A DNA stretch of 15,195 bases, from the NCBI GenBank assembly GCA_022739095.1, contig JAIJEI010000030.1, forward strand, positions 1 to 15,195, in the 5' to 3' direction. Source of the stretch: Bifidobacterium sp. GTDB lineage: Bacteria > Actinomycetota > Actinomycetes > Actinomycetales > Bifidobacteriaceae. The translations under genes and the position numbers were made by a program. Under the pieces are notes generated by a model. The model made no database searches and was not told where the DNA came from. It saw nothing but the letters and a program-made list of their open reading frames with translations. Below are positions 1 to 6,823 of the stretch, piece by piece; the first letter of the stretch is position 1, and each line of letters opens with the position of its first letter.

Positions 1-185
1 ACGGATTGCGGCAGTTTTGTCTCTATGGTGAGTGCGAAATCAGCATCTTGCGTCATGACGGTGATAAGGTCGCGTGCCATACTTTCAATCTCTGCTGTTG
101 TTCTTGCCTGCGTGAAACCGATACCGGGAATCTCAAGAATCCAGTATTTTTCGCCAGGACGAACGATGACCTGATATGTTTTCAC
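1..185 (-). CDS. hicB: HicB-family antitoxin, partial (C-terminus outside window)
   Basis: This is the antitoxin of a type II toxin-antitoxin pair; by family knowledge it neutralises HicA and represses the operon through a C-terminal DNA-binding domain, which lies beyond the window here. The frame reads from a GTG at 185-183 as MKTYQVIVRPGEKYWILEIP, then a GIGFTQARTTAEIESMARDLI segment. This fits the HicB partial RNase-H-like fold: a beta strand, a W-x-x-x-x-P-G hairpin and a helix of A/E/I residues. The GTG overlaps the TGA stop of the upstream hicA gene (GTGA), so the two are translationally coupled. About 61 codons are visible. The start is inferred from the overlap and the family N-terminus; no other start in this frame gives the conserved YxV strand. 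The pairing with hicA makes the call fairly secure, though the diagnostic C-terminal domain cannot be seen. Confidence 0.75.
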   Translation of the reverse strand, partial: MKTYQVIVRPGEKYWILEIPGIGFTQARTTAEIESMARDLITVMTQDADFALTIETKLPQS

Positions 186-400
186 TGCTGATACCAGCCT
201 TTCCCGAGTTTGGCTTCTGCTTCTTTGCAAATAATGTCCGCGAGGTTGTTGTCGATTTCGTTATGACGTGGGATGGGAATCATAAGTCCATCGAGTTGGA
301 ATATCTCATGACTCCCTCCTTGCCTGATACTTTCAAACGTAACATTCTTGCGTTTTGCCGCTTGCTTCATCAGTTTGATGAGCCATCTCCTACTCGTCAT
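182..400 (-). CDS. hicA: HicA-family toxin (mRNA interferase)
   Basis: A 72-residue protein with the HicA double-stranded-RNA-binding-like fold. It has an N-terminal helix (RRWLIKLMKQAAKRKN) and then IRQGGSHEIFQLDG, containing the conserved G-S-H with the catalytic histidine, followed by the strand IPIPRHNEI (family consensus vtiPxHxxe). Known family members cleave mRNA and arrest growth until bound by HicB. Length is typical. The ATG at 400 is preceded by AAAGGAG about 10 nt upstream. The gene is the first of a two-gene unit, overlapping hicB by 4 nt. The palindrome at 419-436 lies just upstream. Toxin-first order is normal for hicAB. The catalytic residues look intact, so the toxin is probably functional. 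Confidence 0.85.
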   Translation of the reverse strand: MTSRRWLIKLMKQAAKRKNVTFESIRQGGSHEIFQLDGLMIPIPRHNEIDNNLADIICKEAEAKLGKGWYQQ

Positions 401-426
401 TATACTGTTAACTCCTTTCTTGACAA
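399..426 (-). promoter_or_regulatory. Sigma-70-like promoter overlapping the hicA start codon
   Basis: On the minus strand, TTGTCA (426-421) is followed after 16 nt by a perfect TATAAT (404-399), whose last two bases are the AT of the hicA ATG. A transcript from here would begin several bases inside hicA, so it could make hicB but not full HicA. Secondary hicB promoters of this kind are known in other hicAB systems. No start site is measured, and the match could be coincidence. Confidence 0.4.
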
Positions 427-436
427 CCCTGTCAAG
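419..436. promoter_or_regulatory. Palindromic operator candidate upstream of hicAB
   Basis: A perfect inverted repeat with 7-bp arms and a 4-bp centre, CTTGACA-ACCC-TGTCAAG, sits 19 bp upstream of the hicA ATG. It overlaps the -35 element of the promoter candidate and lies next to the Shine-Dalgarno sequence. HicB-type antitoxins autoregulate by binding such palindromes. It could also fold as a short hairpin in the transcript of the upstream hydrolase gene, but no U-tract follows, so an operator is the better reading. Confidence 0.55.
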
Positions 437-450
437 TGTGGTATTTACTT

Positions 451-1899
451 TTAACCGCCGAACGTGCTGAACTCGGTGGTGCGCTCGCCGGGAGCAATGG
501 TTGTGGACTGGGTCATGCGGCCTTGGTAATAGCGGGTTTCCTTGAGTTCTCCGTTGATGACTTCCTGAAAATGCGCTTCGTGACGCTGCACGGCGGGGGA
601 GCCGAGGTCGGTGGCGTTCTGATAAGCGGCCTGATGGTACTTAATCCAATGCGACAACTCTCTGCCGTTGGTCGAACCAGCCACGGGTGCGGCGTCATAT
701 GGGGTCAGACCGGTGATGGGCGTTGCGCCGGGAGTGCATGAGCCGTCCGAATGCACTGTGGATAGTGTTGCCGCGGGCGCGGGCGATACATGCCCCTGCA
801 CGGTGAGCCAGTTATCGGTGACCGGGTTGGCGGCACCATCCAGTGCGGCGACCAGTTCATCATCGATTTCCACACTGGTGACCCACGTGCGTTGCGGAAT
901 CGGATGATTGGCCACCGGCGATCCGGCTGTCACCACATGCTCGATGGTATATTCCTCTGCCCAATCCGAGGCAAGCGTGGCGGCAACGATGCCACCTTGG
1001 GAGTGGCCGATCAGCGCCACGGGCTCGTCCTTGCCGATGCCTGCCTGACGCATCGCCTCGGCAACCATGCGAGCGCTGTCCGCTTTCTTGCGGCGCTCCT
1101 GATCGGCGCTCATCAGTTCCATGTTCTGCGCCCAGCCGAATGGTGAGTCAGGCTGTCCATCGGTGCCTGGGATGGTGACCAGCCAGGAGTTGGTTCCGTC
1201 AGCCCGTTCATAGCGTTGAATGGCGATAGTCCCATATCCGAGTCCGCTGTTCAGCTCGATTTTGCCGAGCCGCTCTTCGGCGAGTCTGCGCAGATTCTCC
1301 ATTGACTCGGCCACCGATCCGATTGCGCGGACGACGTCGGCATTCGCCTGCACCTCGCGCACGTCCAGATGATTGCCTTGGATGATGTCTTTCGCTGGTC
1401 CGAAGAAATTGGCGATTTTCCCCGCAGCCTTGTTGACCTCATCGGTGTGCGCAATGCTCTTGCCGATAGGTACGCCGCCGATGATTCCGCCCGCGCCGCT
1501 GAGCACTCCTTCTTGGAACGGATAGGTGAACGTGGACATCCAAGCTGGGTTCGGTTTGCCGTCAATAGCCCAGCCGGCCAGAAAGCCGCCCGCCGCCACA
1601 GCGGCAACACCCACCGCGGCGTATCCCGGTTTGGCCTGTGTGCCGGTCTGCAATAATTCGGTAAACATGCGCCGAGCCGTCATCTCCGCCTGAGAATACA
1701 GAGAGTGTGCGCGAATCAGCAGATCGGCCGCGCCACGCAGATCATCGCTCAACCGCTGACATGCCGTTGCATGGTCATGACACCGATTGCCCAGTGCGGC
1801 ATATGGTGCAGTGACATGGCCGGGAACAACGGTGCTCGGATCGCCCGACTGCAAGGTGACGCACATCGGCGCACTATGCCGATGTGACTGCAACTGCAA
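451..1899 (-). CDS. WXG/type VII-associated alpha/beta hydrolase (lipase-like), main body; N-terminus lost by frameshift
   Basis: A 482-codon frame that opens only at a TTG (1899) without a ribosome-binding site, 4 codons after an in-frame TAG. The true N-terminus is probably the fragment at 1911-2054. An N-terminal helical region ends in LYSQAEMTARRMF, containing YSQAE (Y68, E72), a match to the YxxxD/E type VII export motif. Two Gly/Ala-rich hydrophobic stretches follow (about residues 93-111 and 131-147). A C-terminal alpha/beta hydrolase domain has the nucleophile elbow GHSQGG (Ser about 300) after ALI, an upstream TIPGTDG oxyanion-type loop, and a late histidine candidate in ELSHWIKYH. 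The likely role is a secreted lipase or esterase-type effector; the substrate is unknown. It is co-transcribed with the WXG partner gene upstream. If restored by one base it would be about 534 residues. No signal peptide is seen. Confidence 0.75.
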   Translation of the reverse strand: MQLQSHRHSAPMCVTLQSGDPSTVVPGHVTAPYAALGNRCHDHATACQRLSDDLRGAADLLIRAHSLYSQAEMTARRMFTELLQTGTQAKPGYAAVGVAAVAAGGFLAGWAIDGKPNPAWMSTFTYPFQEGVLSGAGGIIGGVPIGKSIAHTDEVNKAAGKIANFFGPAKDIIQGNHLDVREVQANADVVRAIGSVAESMENLRRLAEERLGKIELNSGLGYGTIAIQRYERADGTNSWLVTIPGTDGQPDSPFGWAQNMELMSADQERRKKADSARMVAEAMRQAGIGKDEPVALIGHSQGGIVAATLASDWAEEYTIEHVVTAGSPVANHPIPQRTWVTSVEIDDELVAALDGAANPVTDNWLTVQGHVSPAPAATLSTVHSDGSCTPGATPITGLTPYDAAPVAGSTNGRELSHWIKYHQAAYQNATDLGSPAVQRHEAHFQEVINGELKETRYYQGRMTQSTTIAPGERTTEFSTFGG

Positions 1900-1910
1900 T
1901 GCAGCCGATT

Positions 1911-2054
1911 CCTAAGCCGTGGCATGGCCGCAAATCCTGCCGCCTCGTCATCGAGAGCCTTGGCTATGGCGGCATATTCTTCAAGAGTGGCTGGCGCATA
2001 TCCCACTCCGCCGTAAACGGACGATTCCACCTGCCAGTAATCATGCTTGCTCAT
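1911..2054 (-). pseudogene. N-terminal fragment of the hydrolase gene, separated by a one-base frameshift
   Basis: From ATG 2054 the frame reads MSKHDYWQVESSVYGGVGYA, then helix-like LEEYAAIAKALDDEAAGFAAM, and then turns into Cys/Arg/His-rich sequence unlike a protein. The adjacent frame picks up at about 1910 with ESAALQLQSHRHSAP and continues as the hydrolase. One extra base near the CC pair at 1911-1912 would join the two into a continuous MPRLRESAALQLQ reading. The ATG overlaps the TGA of the upstream WXG gene (ATGA), typical of a coupled second gene, which supports this as the original start. In its native frame the open reading continues to 1749 as out-of-frame tail. A mutation, a sequencing error or recoding cannot be told apart from this sequence alone. 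Confidence 0.6.
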
Positions 2055-2371
2055 GACGACCCCCAAGCCAATCGATGGGTGGTCTCCATGTCTTGCGCAA
2101 GACTGGCCGAATACTGCGCGGTGCGACTGAGTCGCGATCGGAATAGATCGGCGGCTTTACCGGTCCACACGATGTTGCGGGAGTGGTTCACGGCCACCGC
2201 CGTCTGGTCCGATTGCGCCAGTGTGGCCGCACGTTGGACGGACACGAGGTCGCGACTACGCTGTACCGCCGCATGGCAGGGGCAAGTGCCGTAATCGAAC
2301 GGCGTCACCGTATTGCCGGCAAAGCCGCCGGCGGGATCGATGGGTGCTGGGGTGCTGGTGTAGGTATTCAT
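2051..2371 (-). CDS. WXG100-like small protein, probable partner of the hydrolase
   Basis: A 106-residue soluble protein. Its C-terminal half resembles a WXG100 helical hairpin: helix one includes VQRSRDLVSVQRAATLAQSD, then WTG (W69-G71) followed by KAADLFRSRLSRTAQYSA. This matches the W-x-G-x-A-A-x-x-F pattern also seen in the WXG100 protein at 11962-12253. It lacks a YxxxD/E motif at its end, whereas the downstream hydrolase has one; in ESX-type pairs only one partner carries that signal. The stop overlaps the downstream ATG by 4 nt. The start is uncertain: ATG 2371 (weak GGA upstream) or ATG 2398, which adds nine residues; neither has a strong ribosome-binding site. The N-terminal 35 residues are Pro/Thr/Gly-rich and probably disordered. 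Confidence 0.65.
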   Translation of the reverse strand: MNTYTSTPAPIDPAGGFAGNTVTPFDYGTCPCHAAVQRSRDLVSVQRAATLAQSDQTAVAVNHSRNIVWTGKAADLFRSRLSRTAQYSASLAQDMETTHRLAWGSS

Positions 2372-2398
2372 ATATCCAGCTAAAAGGACAAGACTCAT

Positions 2399-2639
2399 GC
2401 TTGTCCAGCCGGAACGACCAATGTGGTTCTAGCTTGCCGATTTTGGGTGAAGTTATCCCCAAGTGTTGTGCATAGTCGTAACGATTGTCCACAAATAGCC
2501 TGTTTGGACATACCTTTGATCAGCCATGGGCTATCGAAAATTGGACAAACGCCAAAGCCGACAGCCGAAACCGGGAAACAGCCGCGATAAAGCCATGACC
2601 CGTGAGGGTGTGAGAAAAAGAACAACCGCGAACGATTGC
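2399..2639. other. Intergenic region with DnaA-box-like cluster
   Basis: This gap separates the end of the MoxR operon from the WXG/hydrolase genes on the same strand, so it should hold the promoter of the latter; no convincing -35/-10 pair was found. It contains TTGTCCACA (2485-2493), a full match to the actinobacterial DnaA box, and TTATCCCCA (2453-2461, one mismatch from TTATCCACA). Weaker matches are TTGTCCAGC (2401), TTGTGCATA (2466), and on the other strand TTGTCCAAT (2548-2540) and ATGTCCAAA (2511-2503). A minus-strand frame starting at GTG 2492 was judged not to be a gene. Confidence 0.4.
2613..2638 (-). terminator. Factor-independent terminator of the MoxR operon
   Basis: Read on the minus strand, a 6-bp stem CAATCG-TTCG-CGGTTG (2638-2623) with a stable TTCG tetraloop begins one base after the last stop codon of the operon. 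It is followed by TTCTTTTTC. The stem is short with one G-T pair, but the T-tract and placement are as expected. Confidence 0.75.
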
Positions 2640-3242
2640 TCACCACGGCTTGGTAGCCCCGGTACCCTTGTTCTGCGTCACTTTCTGCTCGGATTGGGTG
2701 GTATTCGACTGGGTATCGGTGGATTGCTGATTGGCCTTCATCAGCTCCTCGACCTGCTTCTTCTGCTCGTCGGTCAACGCGCCGCCCTTCTTGGCATTGG
2801 ATGAGGAACTCTCGGATTGCTGCGCCGACTGGGCTTGACCGGAATCGGAACCGCTGTTCTGCGCCTCGGCCTGTTTCAGGGTGATCTTCGTCAGCTCGGA
2901 AGAAATCGAAGCATTGGTGTCGATGGCGTCCTTGACCTGAGGCAACAGAAGCGTACGCATTCGCCCGGCCTCGGCGAATTGCGCATCGGTCTGCTGCTGT
3001 TGAGCCTTGAGCGTGGTGATATCCGTGGACTCGTCCTGAGCCGCTTTGATATTGGCATTCAATGATGCGGTGGCCTGATTGAACGTAATCGAAGCGGACA
3101 GGTTTACCGCCGCCACGCCGGCAACCAGCAGCAGCAATACGGCACCACAAGCCAGAACGATACGTGCCCAAAGCGGGCATTTCGCCCGCATCCGAATATT
3201 CGCCGAGCCATCGTTCTCGTGGATTTCGTTACTGTTCCTCAC
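2640..3242 (-). CDS. Small membrane-anchored coiled-coil-like protein, last gene of the MoxR/VWA operon
   Basis: A 200-residue protein of unknown function. It has a short cytoplasmic N-terminus, one membrane helix (about residues 25-47, WARIVLACGAVLLLLVAGVAA), and an Ala/Gln/Asp-rich outer part, probably helical. The polar tail is rich in Ser, Gln, Asn and Lys and ends in KGTGATKPW. The chosen start is GTG 3242, preceded by AAGGAGA at good spacing and overlapping the TGA of the upstream VWA gene (GTGA). A longer reading from ATG 3269 would run through the end of the VWA gene and is less likely. Its membership of the overlapping operon suggests it acts with the VWA proteins, perhaps as an extracytoplasmic partner, but no family was recognised with confidence. 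Confidence 0.8.
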   Translation of the reverse strand: MRNSNEIHENDGSANIRMRAKCPLWARIVLACGAVLLLLVAGVAAVNLSASITFNQATASLNANIKAAQDESTDITTLKAQQQQTDAQFAEAGRMRTLLLPQVKDAIDTNASISSELTKITLKQAEAQNSGSDSGQAQSAQQSESSSSNAKKGGALTDEQKKQVEELMKANQQSTDTQSNTTQSEQKVTQNKGTGATKPW

Positions 3243-4270
3243 AGCAGTCTCCTTGAGGTTGCGATCCATGCACCGACTTCCATGGCAAGCAATATCGCCA
3301 ACGCAATGGCCAGCGGCCATACCACCGGCGTGGCGCGTGTGCGTTCCTTGACCGTGGTGGTCATGCGCCACTGCTTCGACGACTTGGCCGAAACCGCATC
3401 CGCCAAAGTCTGCGAAGCGTTCACGGCCACATACGTGCCGCTGATTTCGTCGGCAATGTCCTTGAGATTCTTCTCATCCATCTTGGAGATGCCGGGTTCG
3501 CCGGTATCCGGGTCGACCACCCAGTGGTCCGTGGTGTTGGAATCTCCGGCACTGACGCCATCGGCGATGACGGGAATCTTGCCGCCCTCGGTCGAGCCGG
3601 CGCCCACGGTAAACCCATCATTGAGATACTGGCGCAGTGACGAGAACGTTCGACGTGTCGCATTCGAGGTCTGTTCGCCGTCAGTGATGAGGTACAGCAC
3701 GATCGCATCATCCGGGTGCGCTTCACGAATCGATTTCGCGGTCAGCAGCAATTGATCGATCGGAGCGTCCAGACTGGAGCCCGCCGACACCGATGTGGCT
3801 TCCACCGCCAACGTGTTGGCCCAATTATCGATGGCCGGCGCATCCGGGGTCAGTGGCACATCAAGCGTTCCCGAAGCACCGAACCGTAACGCCGCGAAAC
3901 TGGCGTCCGGGTAGGCGGCGGTCACATCATGCACGGCCTGACGTGCGGCATCGATACGGGTAATGGTCTTCTCAGACCCGTATGTGGCATCGGCCACCGC
4001 CATCGACCCGGTGGTGTCCACCGCCACGATGACGTCGGTGGCATTGATGGCCTGTGAGGTGGTAGACGATACCACGCTGGGAGTAAGTACCATCACCGCG
4101 ACGATGAGCAGCATAAGCGTACGTCGTATGCAAGCCCACACGGTCTCGTCACTGGAAGCACGGCGACGAACAAACAATACGATTTCGATAACGGCCAGTA
4201 CGGCAAGCCCGGCCGCCAGCAGTCCGTCGGCGACCCATCCCAAGGCAGGGGAGAAGGTGAATCCGTTCAT
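3239..4270 (-). CDS. Membrane-anchored von Willebrand factor A protein (second VWA of the operon)
   Basis: A 343-residue protein in BatA/BatB-like layout: two N-terminal membrane helices (about 16-35 and 51-69), a VWA domain, and a C-terminal helix (PVVWPLAIALAILLAMEVGAW) before a short basic tail. The metal-binding MIDAS begins at DTTGS (85-89), with Thr in place of the usual first Ser, and continues with VSAGSSLDAPID and LITDGEQT. The second MIDAS serine position is kept as GS, so metal binding is plausible. Between the core strands is an acidic stretch with DPDTGEPGISKMDEKNLKDIA, a form usual in Bat-type VWA domains. The start is ATG 4270, with GGAGG upstream and a 4-nt overlap with the preceding gene; a start at 4333 would run far into that gene. 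Known relatives sit beside MoxR ATPases; the target is unknown. Confidence 0.88.
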   Translation of the reverse strand: MNGFTFSPALGWVADGLLAAGLAVLAVIEIVLFVRRRASSDETVWACIRRTLMLLIVAVMVLTPSVVSSTTSQAINATDVIVAVDTTGSMAVADATYGSEKTITRIDAARQAVHDVTAAYPDASFAALRFGASGTLDVPLTPDAPAIDNWANTLAVEATSVSAGSSLDAPIDQLLLTAKSIREAHPDDAIVLYLITDGEQTSNATRRTFSSLRQYLNDGFTVGAGSTEGGKIPVIADGVSAGDSNTTDHWVVDPDTGEPGISKMDEKNLKDIADEISGTYVAVNASQTLADAVSAKSSKQWRMTTTVKERTRATPVVWPLAIALAILLAMEVGAWIATSRRLL

Positions 4271-5325
4271 CGCCTCAACCTCCATGCACATACGATCCAG
4301 ATAATGAGTATCGCGGCCAGAGCAAGCGTCCACAGACCGGGAGCATCCACCATTGAGGATTTCACCTTGTTCTCCATATCCGTATCTCTACGTGACTGAA
4401 TATCCCGTACCAGCTCATCTACCGACGCGCCATTCGATTGGGCGAGGAAGATGCCTCCATGCGACTCGATCGCGGACTTCATATCCGTTGTGGTTTGGTC
4501 CGATTCACTGGCTTTCGGCCCGGAATACAGGCCGTCTACGGTGATTTTGGTCTGCTGGGTCAAATCCAACGCTTCGGTCAGCGAATAGGTGGGCTTGCCC
4601 GACACGACGTTGTCGGTGGCCAGCACGATGGATGCCGCGCGCTGGCGGTCGGCATTCGCCTGATTGGCTTCGCCATAAGCGAAACCGGGGAGCATCGCCG
4701 CGCAAGACACCACGCCGTCGCCGATCAAGGAGGTGGCGTCCTTGCGGTTCTGCGTGCCTTCGAGCCAATTGGCGATGTCCTGATATTCGGCATCGGACAT
4801 CTTATCGATGTCATCCTGCGACTCGACGCCTTTCAGCGCCTTGCTGGCGGAGGTCAACTGTTTGGTGACCAGTTCATAATCATCGGTCAGCGGGAACACC
4901 GTGCGTGAGGTCGAGTTGAAGATACTCAAACCGATACGTTCCCCCTCGAAATGCTTGACCAGTTCCAAATACGTATCGATGACCTCGCGATCATAGGGGA
5001 GCGTGGATCCCGACACATCCAGACACAGGACGATATCTCGGCTGGAAGCGCGCTCGTCACCGGCATCCACCTGGCTGGGGCGAGACACCAGCACGATGGC
5101 CAGCGCCAGAGCAAGCACCAGCACGTTGATGGCAAGACGGCCCAAAGCACGCCATTGACGAAACAGACGGGAAGCATGCTCGGTATTGAGATCGTCGTCC
5201 ATCGAGAATACAGGAGTGTCGCCGGCGGTGTTACGGCGGGCGAACACGACAATCAGCACGATAATCGCCAGCGCCGCCAAGACGTCGGCCAAAGCGGCCC
5301 AAGGCCAATGCCATGCCAGCATCAT
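4267..5325 (-). CDS. Membrane-anchored von Willebrand factor A protein (first VWA of the operon)
   Basis: A 352-residue protein. It has N-terminal membrane helices (about 11-29 and 63-80) with an acidic cytoplasmic loop between (SMDDDLNTEHASRL). An extracytoplasmic or loop VWA domain follows, then a C-terminal helix (LWTLALAAILIIWIVCAWRLRR). The MIDAS is canonical: DVSGS (103-107), a Thr/Ser-rich LIGDGVVS region and LATDNVVSG. A long insertion between MIDAS strands (SQDDIDKMSDAEYQDIANWL) is not part of a minimal VWA fold. The start is ATG 5325 (MMLAWHW), with GGTGG upstream, overlapping the previous stop (ATGA). Two adjacent VWA genes after a MoxR/DUF58 pair is a known arrangement, and the two proteins may form a complex gated by MoxR. 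Confidence 0.9.
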   Translation of the reverse strand: MMLAWHWPWAALADVLAALAIIVLIVVFARRNTAGDTPVFSMDDDLNTEHASRLFRQWRALGRLAINVLVLALALAIVLVSRPSQVDAGDERASSRDIVLCLDVSGSTLPYDREVIDTYLELVKHFEGERIGLSIFNSTSRTVFPLTDDYELVTKQLTSASKALKGVESQDDIDKMSDAEYQDIANWLEGTQNRKDATSLIGDGVVSCAAMLPGFAYGEANQANADRQRAASIVLATDNVVSGKPTYSLTEALDLTQQTKITVDGLYSGPKASESDQTTTDMKSAIESHGGIFLAQSNGASVDELVRDIQSRRDTDMENKVKSSMVDAPGLWTLALAAILIIWIVCAWRLRR

Positions 5326-5876
5326 GAACGCCACCTTTCCACCAGATTCGCCACCCACTCGGCGGCCTGCTGCACGCTGGTCGTCTGGGCGATTCGGTTG
5401 CGGGCGTCATCGGCAAATTCCGGTGGATACAACGCGCTGATGGTCTGCTTCAATGCGTCCAATCCTTGGCGATTCGCGGGCGTGCGATTCAGGTACGCCA
5501 AATCGGTCAGCGTACTGGAACTGAGCTCCCTGCCTGATGCGGCACCGGCGAAATCACGGGCGATGACGGCCAATTCGACGAAAGCCTCCTGCCGGGGCAG
5601 TGCTCCGGATTCATGGCGGGCCACCACATCGTCGATGCGGGCACGCCACTCGGCCTTGGAGCTGGCATTGCTATGAGCGCCACGCGCACGGTCGTTGTTC
5701 CGGGGGTTGCGTGCGGGGCGAGACAGCATGATGATCAACGCGATCAGACCTACCGCCAGCAACAGGCATGCGACGATGGCCACCATCAGGGGAGTGGTCA
5801 AGGCCAACGATTCCACGGGCTTGAGATCGCCGGGATCAGTGGCGAGCGGGATGATGGGGAACATGCTGTGCATCAT
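5322..5876 (-). CDS. Single-pass membrane protein of the MoxR/VWA operon (DUF4381-like)
   Basis: A 184-residue protein with a short N-terminus, one strong membrane helix (about 31-51, MVAIVACLLLAVGLIALIIML), an Arg/Asn-rich juxtamembrane stretch, and an Ala/Arg/Glu-rich helical C-terminal domain ending VANLVERWRS. MoxR/VWA operons often carry a protein of this layout between DUF58 and the VWA genes (DUF4381 type); assignment rests on position, size and topology, not on a clear motif. The ATG at 5876 overlaps the DUF58 stop (ATGA) and its own stop overlaps the next ATG. It is probably a structural part of the membrane complex. Confidence 0.75.
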   Translation of the reverse strand: MMHSMFPIIPLATDPGDLKPVESLALTTPLMVAIVACLLLAVGLIALIIMLSRPARNPRNNDRARGAHSNASSKAEWRARIDDVVARHESGALPRQEAFVELAVIARDFAGAASGRELSSSTLTDLAYLNRTPANRQGLDALKQTISALYPPEFADDARNRIAQTTSVQQAAEWVANLVERWRS

Positions 5877-6823
5877 AGATCACCAGCCAAGGTCAGACCG
5901 ACCAGTTCGGGTGCGGTGCCCAGTCTATTGCGTGTGGTGCGGGCCAATGCCCGGGATACCAGGGCGACGAAACGATCGAACATGGATTCGCTGGATGCGG
6001 CTCGAATGATATGGGAACCGGCACGGGTGAGCTCCTGTTCCAAAGCCGCGGCCATATACGCGCGATGAGTATCGACCTCGGCCGCTGCCTTGGCGTTGCG
6101 CAGGAATGCCGGCACACGCCGTGCACTCAAGCCGTCGGTGGGAGCGTGACGGGATGAGACGGCCTTGAACGGGTTCATCGTCGCCACATCGATCAGCACC
6201 ATCGGATGGGTGCGGGTGATACGACGAATCGTGGTGATATGCCGCTCCTCCATCGCATGCTCATCGGTGGCCAATACGATCAATGCCTCGCGATCCTTGA
6301 TACGGCGCGCATATTCCAGCAACGCGTCGATATTACGGTGATGATTCCAATCACGGTCAAGCGCCCTGTCCAGCGTGCGTTCGAACTGCGCGAACCCACC
6401 GTTGAACGGCACGCGGGTGATGCTGGACTCATCGCCGAACACCAGCGAAATATCATCTGACCGGCGCAACGACAGTGCGGCGAACACACGCAGCGCATTG
6501 GCGGCAACCTGCCATGCGCGTTCTCCAGAAGGGCATACGCCAGTCATCTCCAGGCCCACGTCCATCAGCAACCAGACCCGTGACGTCGACAGGCGCTCAC
6601 GCTCGACCACCATGGGGCGGCCTTGGCGGGCGCTGGTCTTCCAATCGATAAGACGGGATTCGTCACCCGGCTCATAGGCGTGCACATCCATCGCATCGCC
6701 GCTGCCGCCACGACGCCCGGATGCGTGTTCGCCCTCCAGCACGCCCAAAGCCTTCCTTACGGTAGGCAGGCTCAGCTGAGTGCCAAGGGCCTCGATCTTC
6801 TTGCGAACGGAATCGGAACTCAC
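5873..6823 (-). CDS. DUF58-domain protein
   Basis: A 316-residue soluble protein. It has the DUF58 signature YEPGDESRLIDWKTSAR (about 50-66) and continues into a VWA-like Rossmann fold (VWLLMDVGLEM, later ALIVLATDEHAM and HPMVLIDVATMNP). DUF58 proteins are nearly always encoded beside MoxR AAA+ ATPases and are thought to be their partners or substrates. The start is GTG 6823, which overlaps the MoxR TGA (GTGA); the ribosome-binding site is weak, consistent with translational coupling. It lacks the N-terminal membrane helices that many DUF58 proteins have. The family assignment is secure; the biochemical role in this group is inferred. Confidence 0.92.
   Translation of the reverse strand: MSSDSVRKKIEALGTQLSLPTVRKALGVLEGEHASGRRGGSGDAMDVHAYEPGDESRLIDWKTSARQGRPMVVERERLSTSRVWLLMDVGLEMTGVCPSGERAWQVAANALRVFAALSLRRSDDISLVFGDESSITRVPFNGGFAQFERTLDRALDRDWNHHRNIDALLEYARRIKDREALIVLATDEHAMEERHITTIRRITRTHPMVLIDVATMNPFKAVSSRHAPTDGLSARRVPAFLRNAKAAAEVDTHRAYMAAALEQELTRAGSHIIRAASSESMFDRFVALVSRALARTTRNRLGTAPELVGLTLAGDL

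Noticed and set aside
2256..2492. 78-residue minus frame from GTG 2492, overlapping the WXG partner gene
   Set aside because: It has no ribosome-binding site, turns into Arg/His-rich sequence in the WXG region, and the frame of the WXG protein is more convincing.
2395..3180. 261-residue minus frame over the end of the MoxR operon and the downstream gap
   Set aside because: It is a frame-shifted shadow of the small membrane protein, reads through the terminator, and becomes Arg/Gly-rich.
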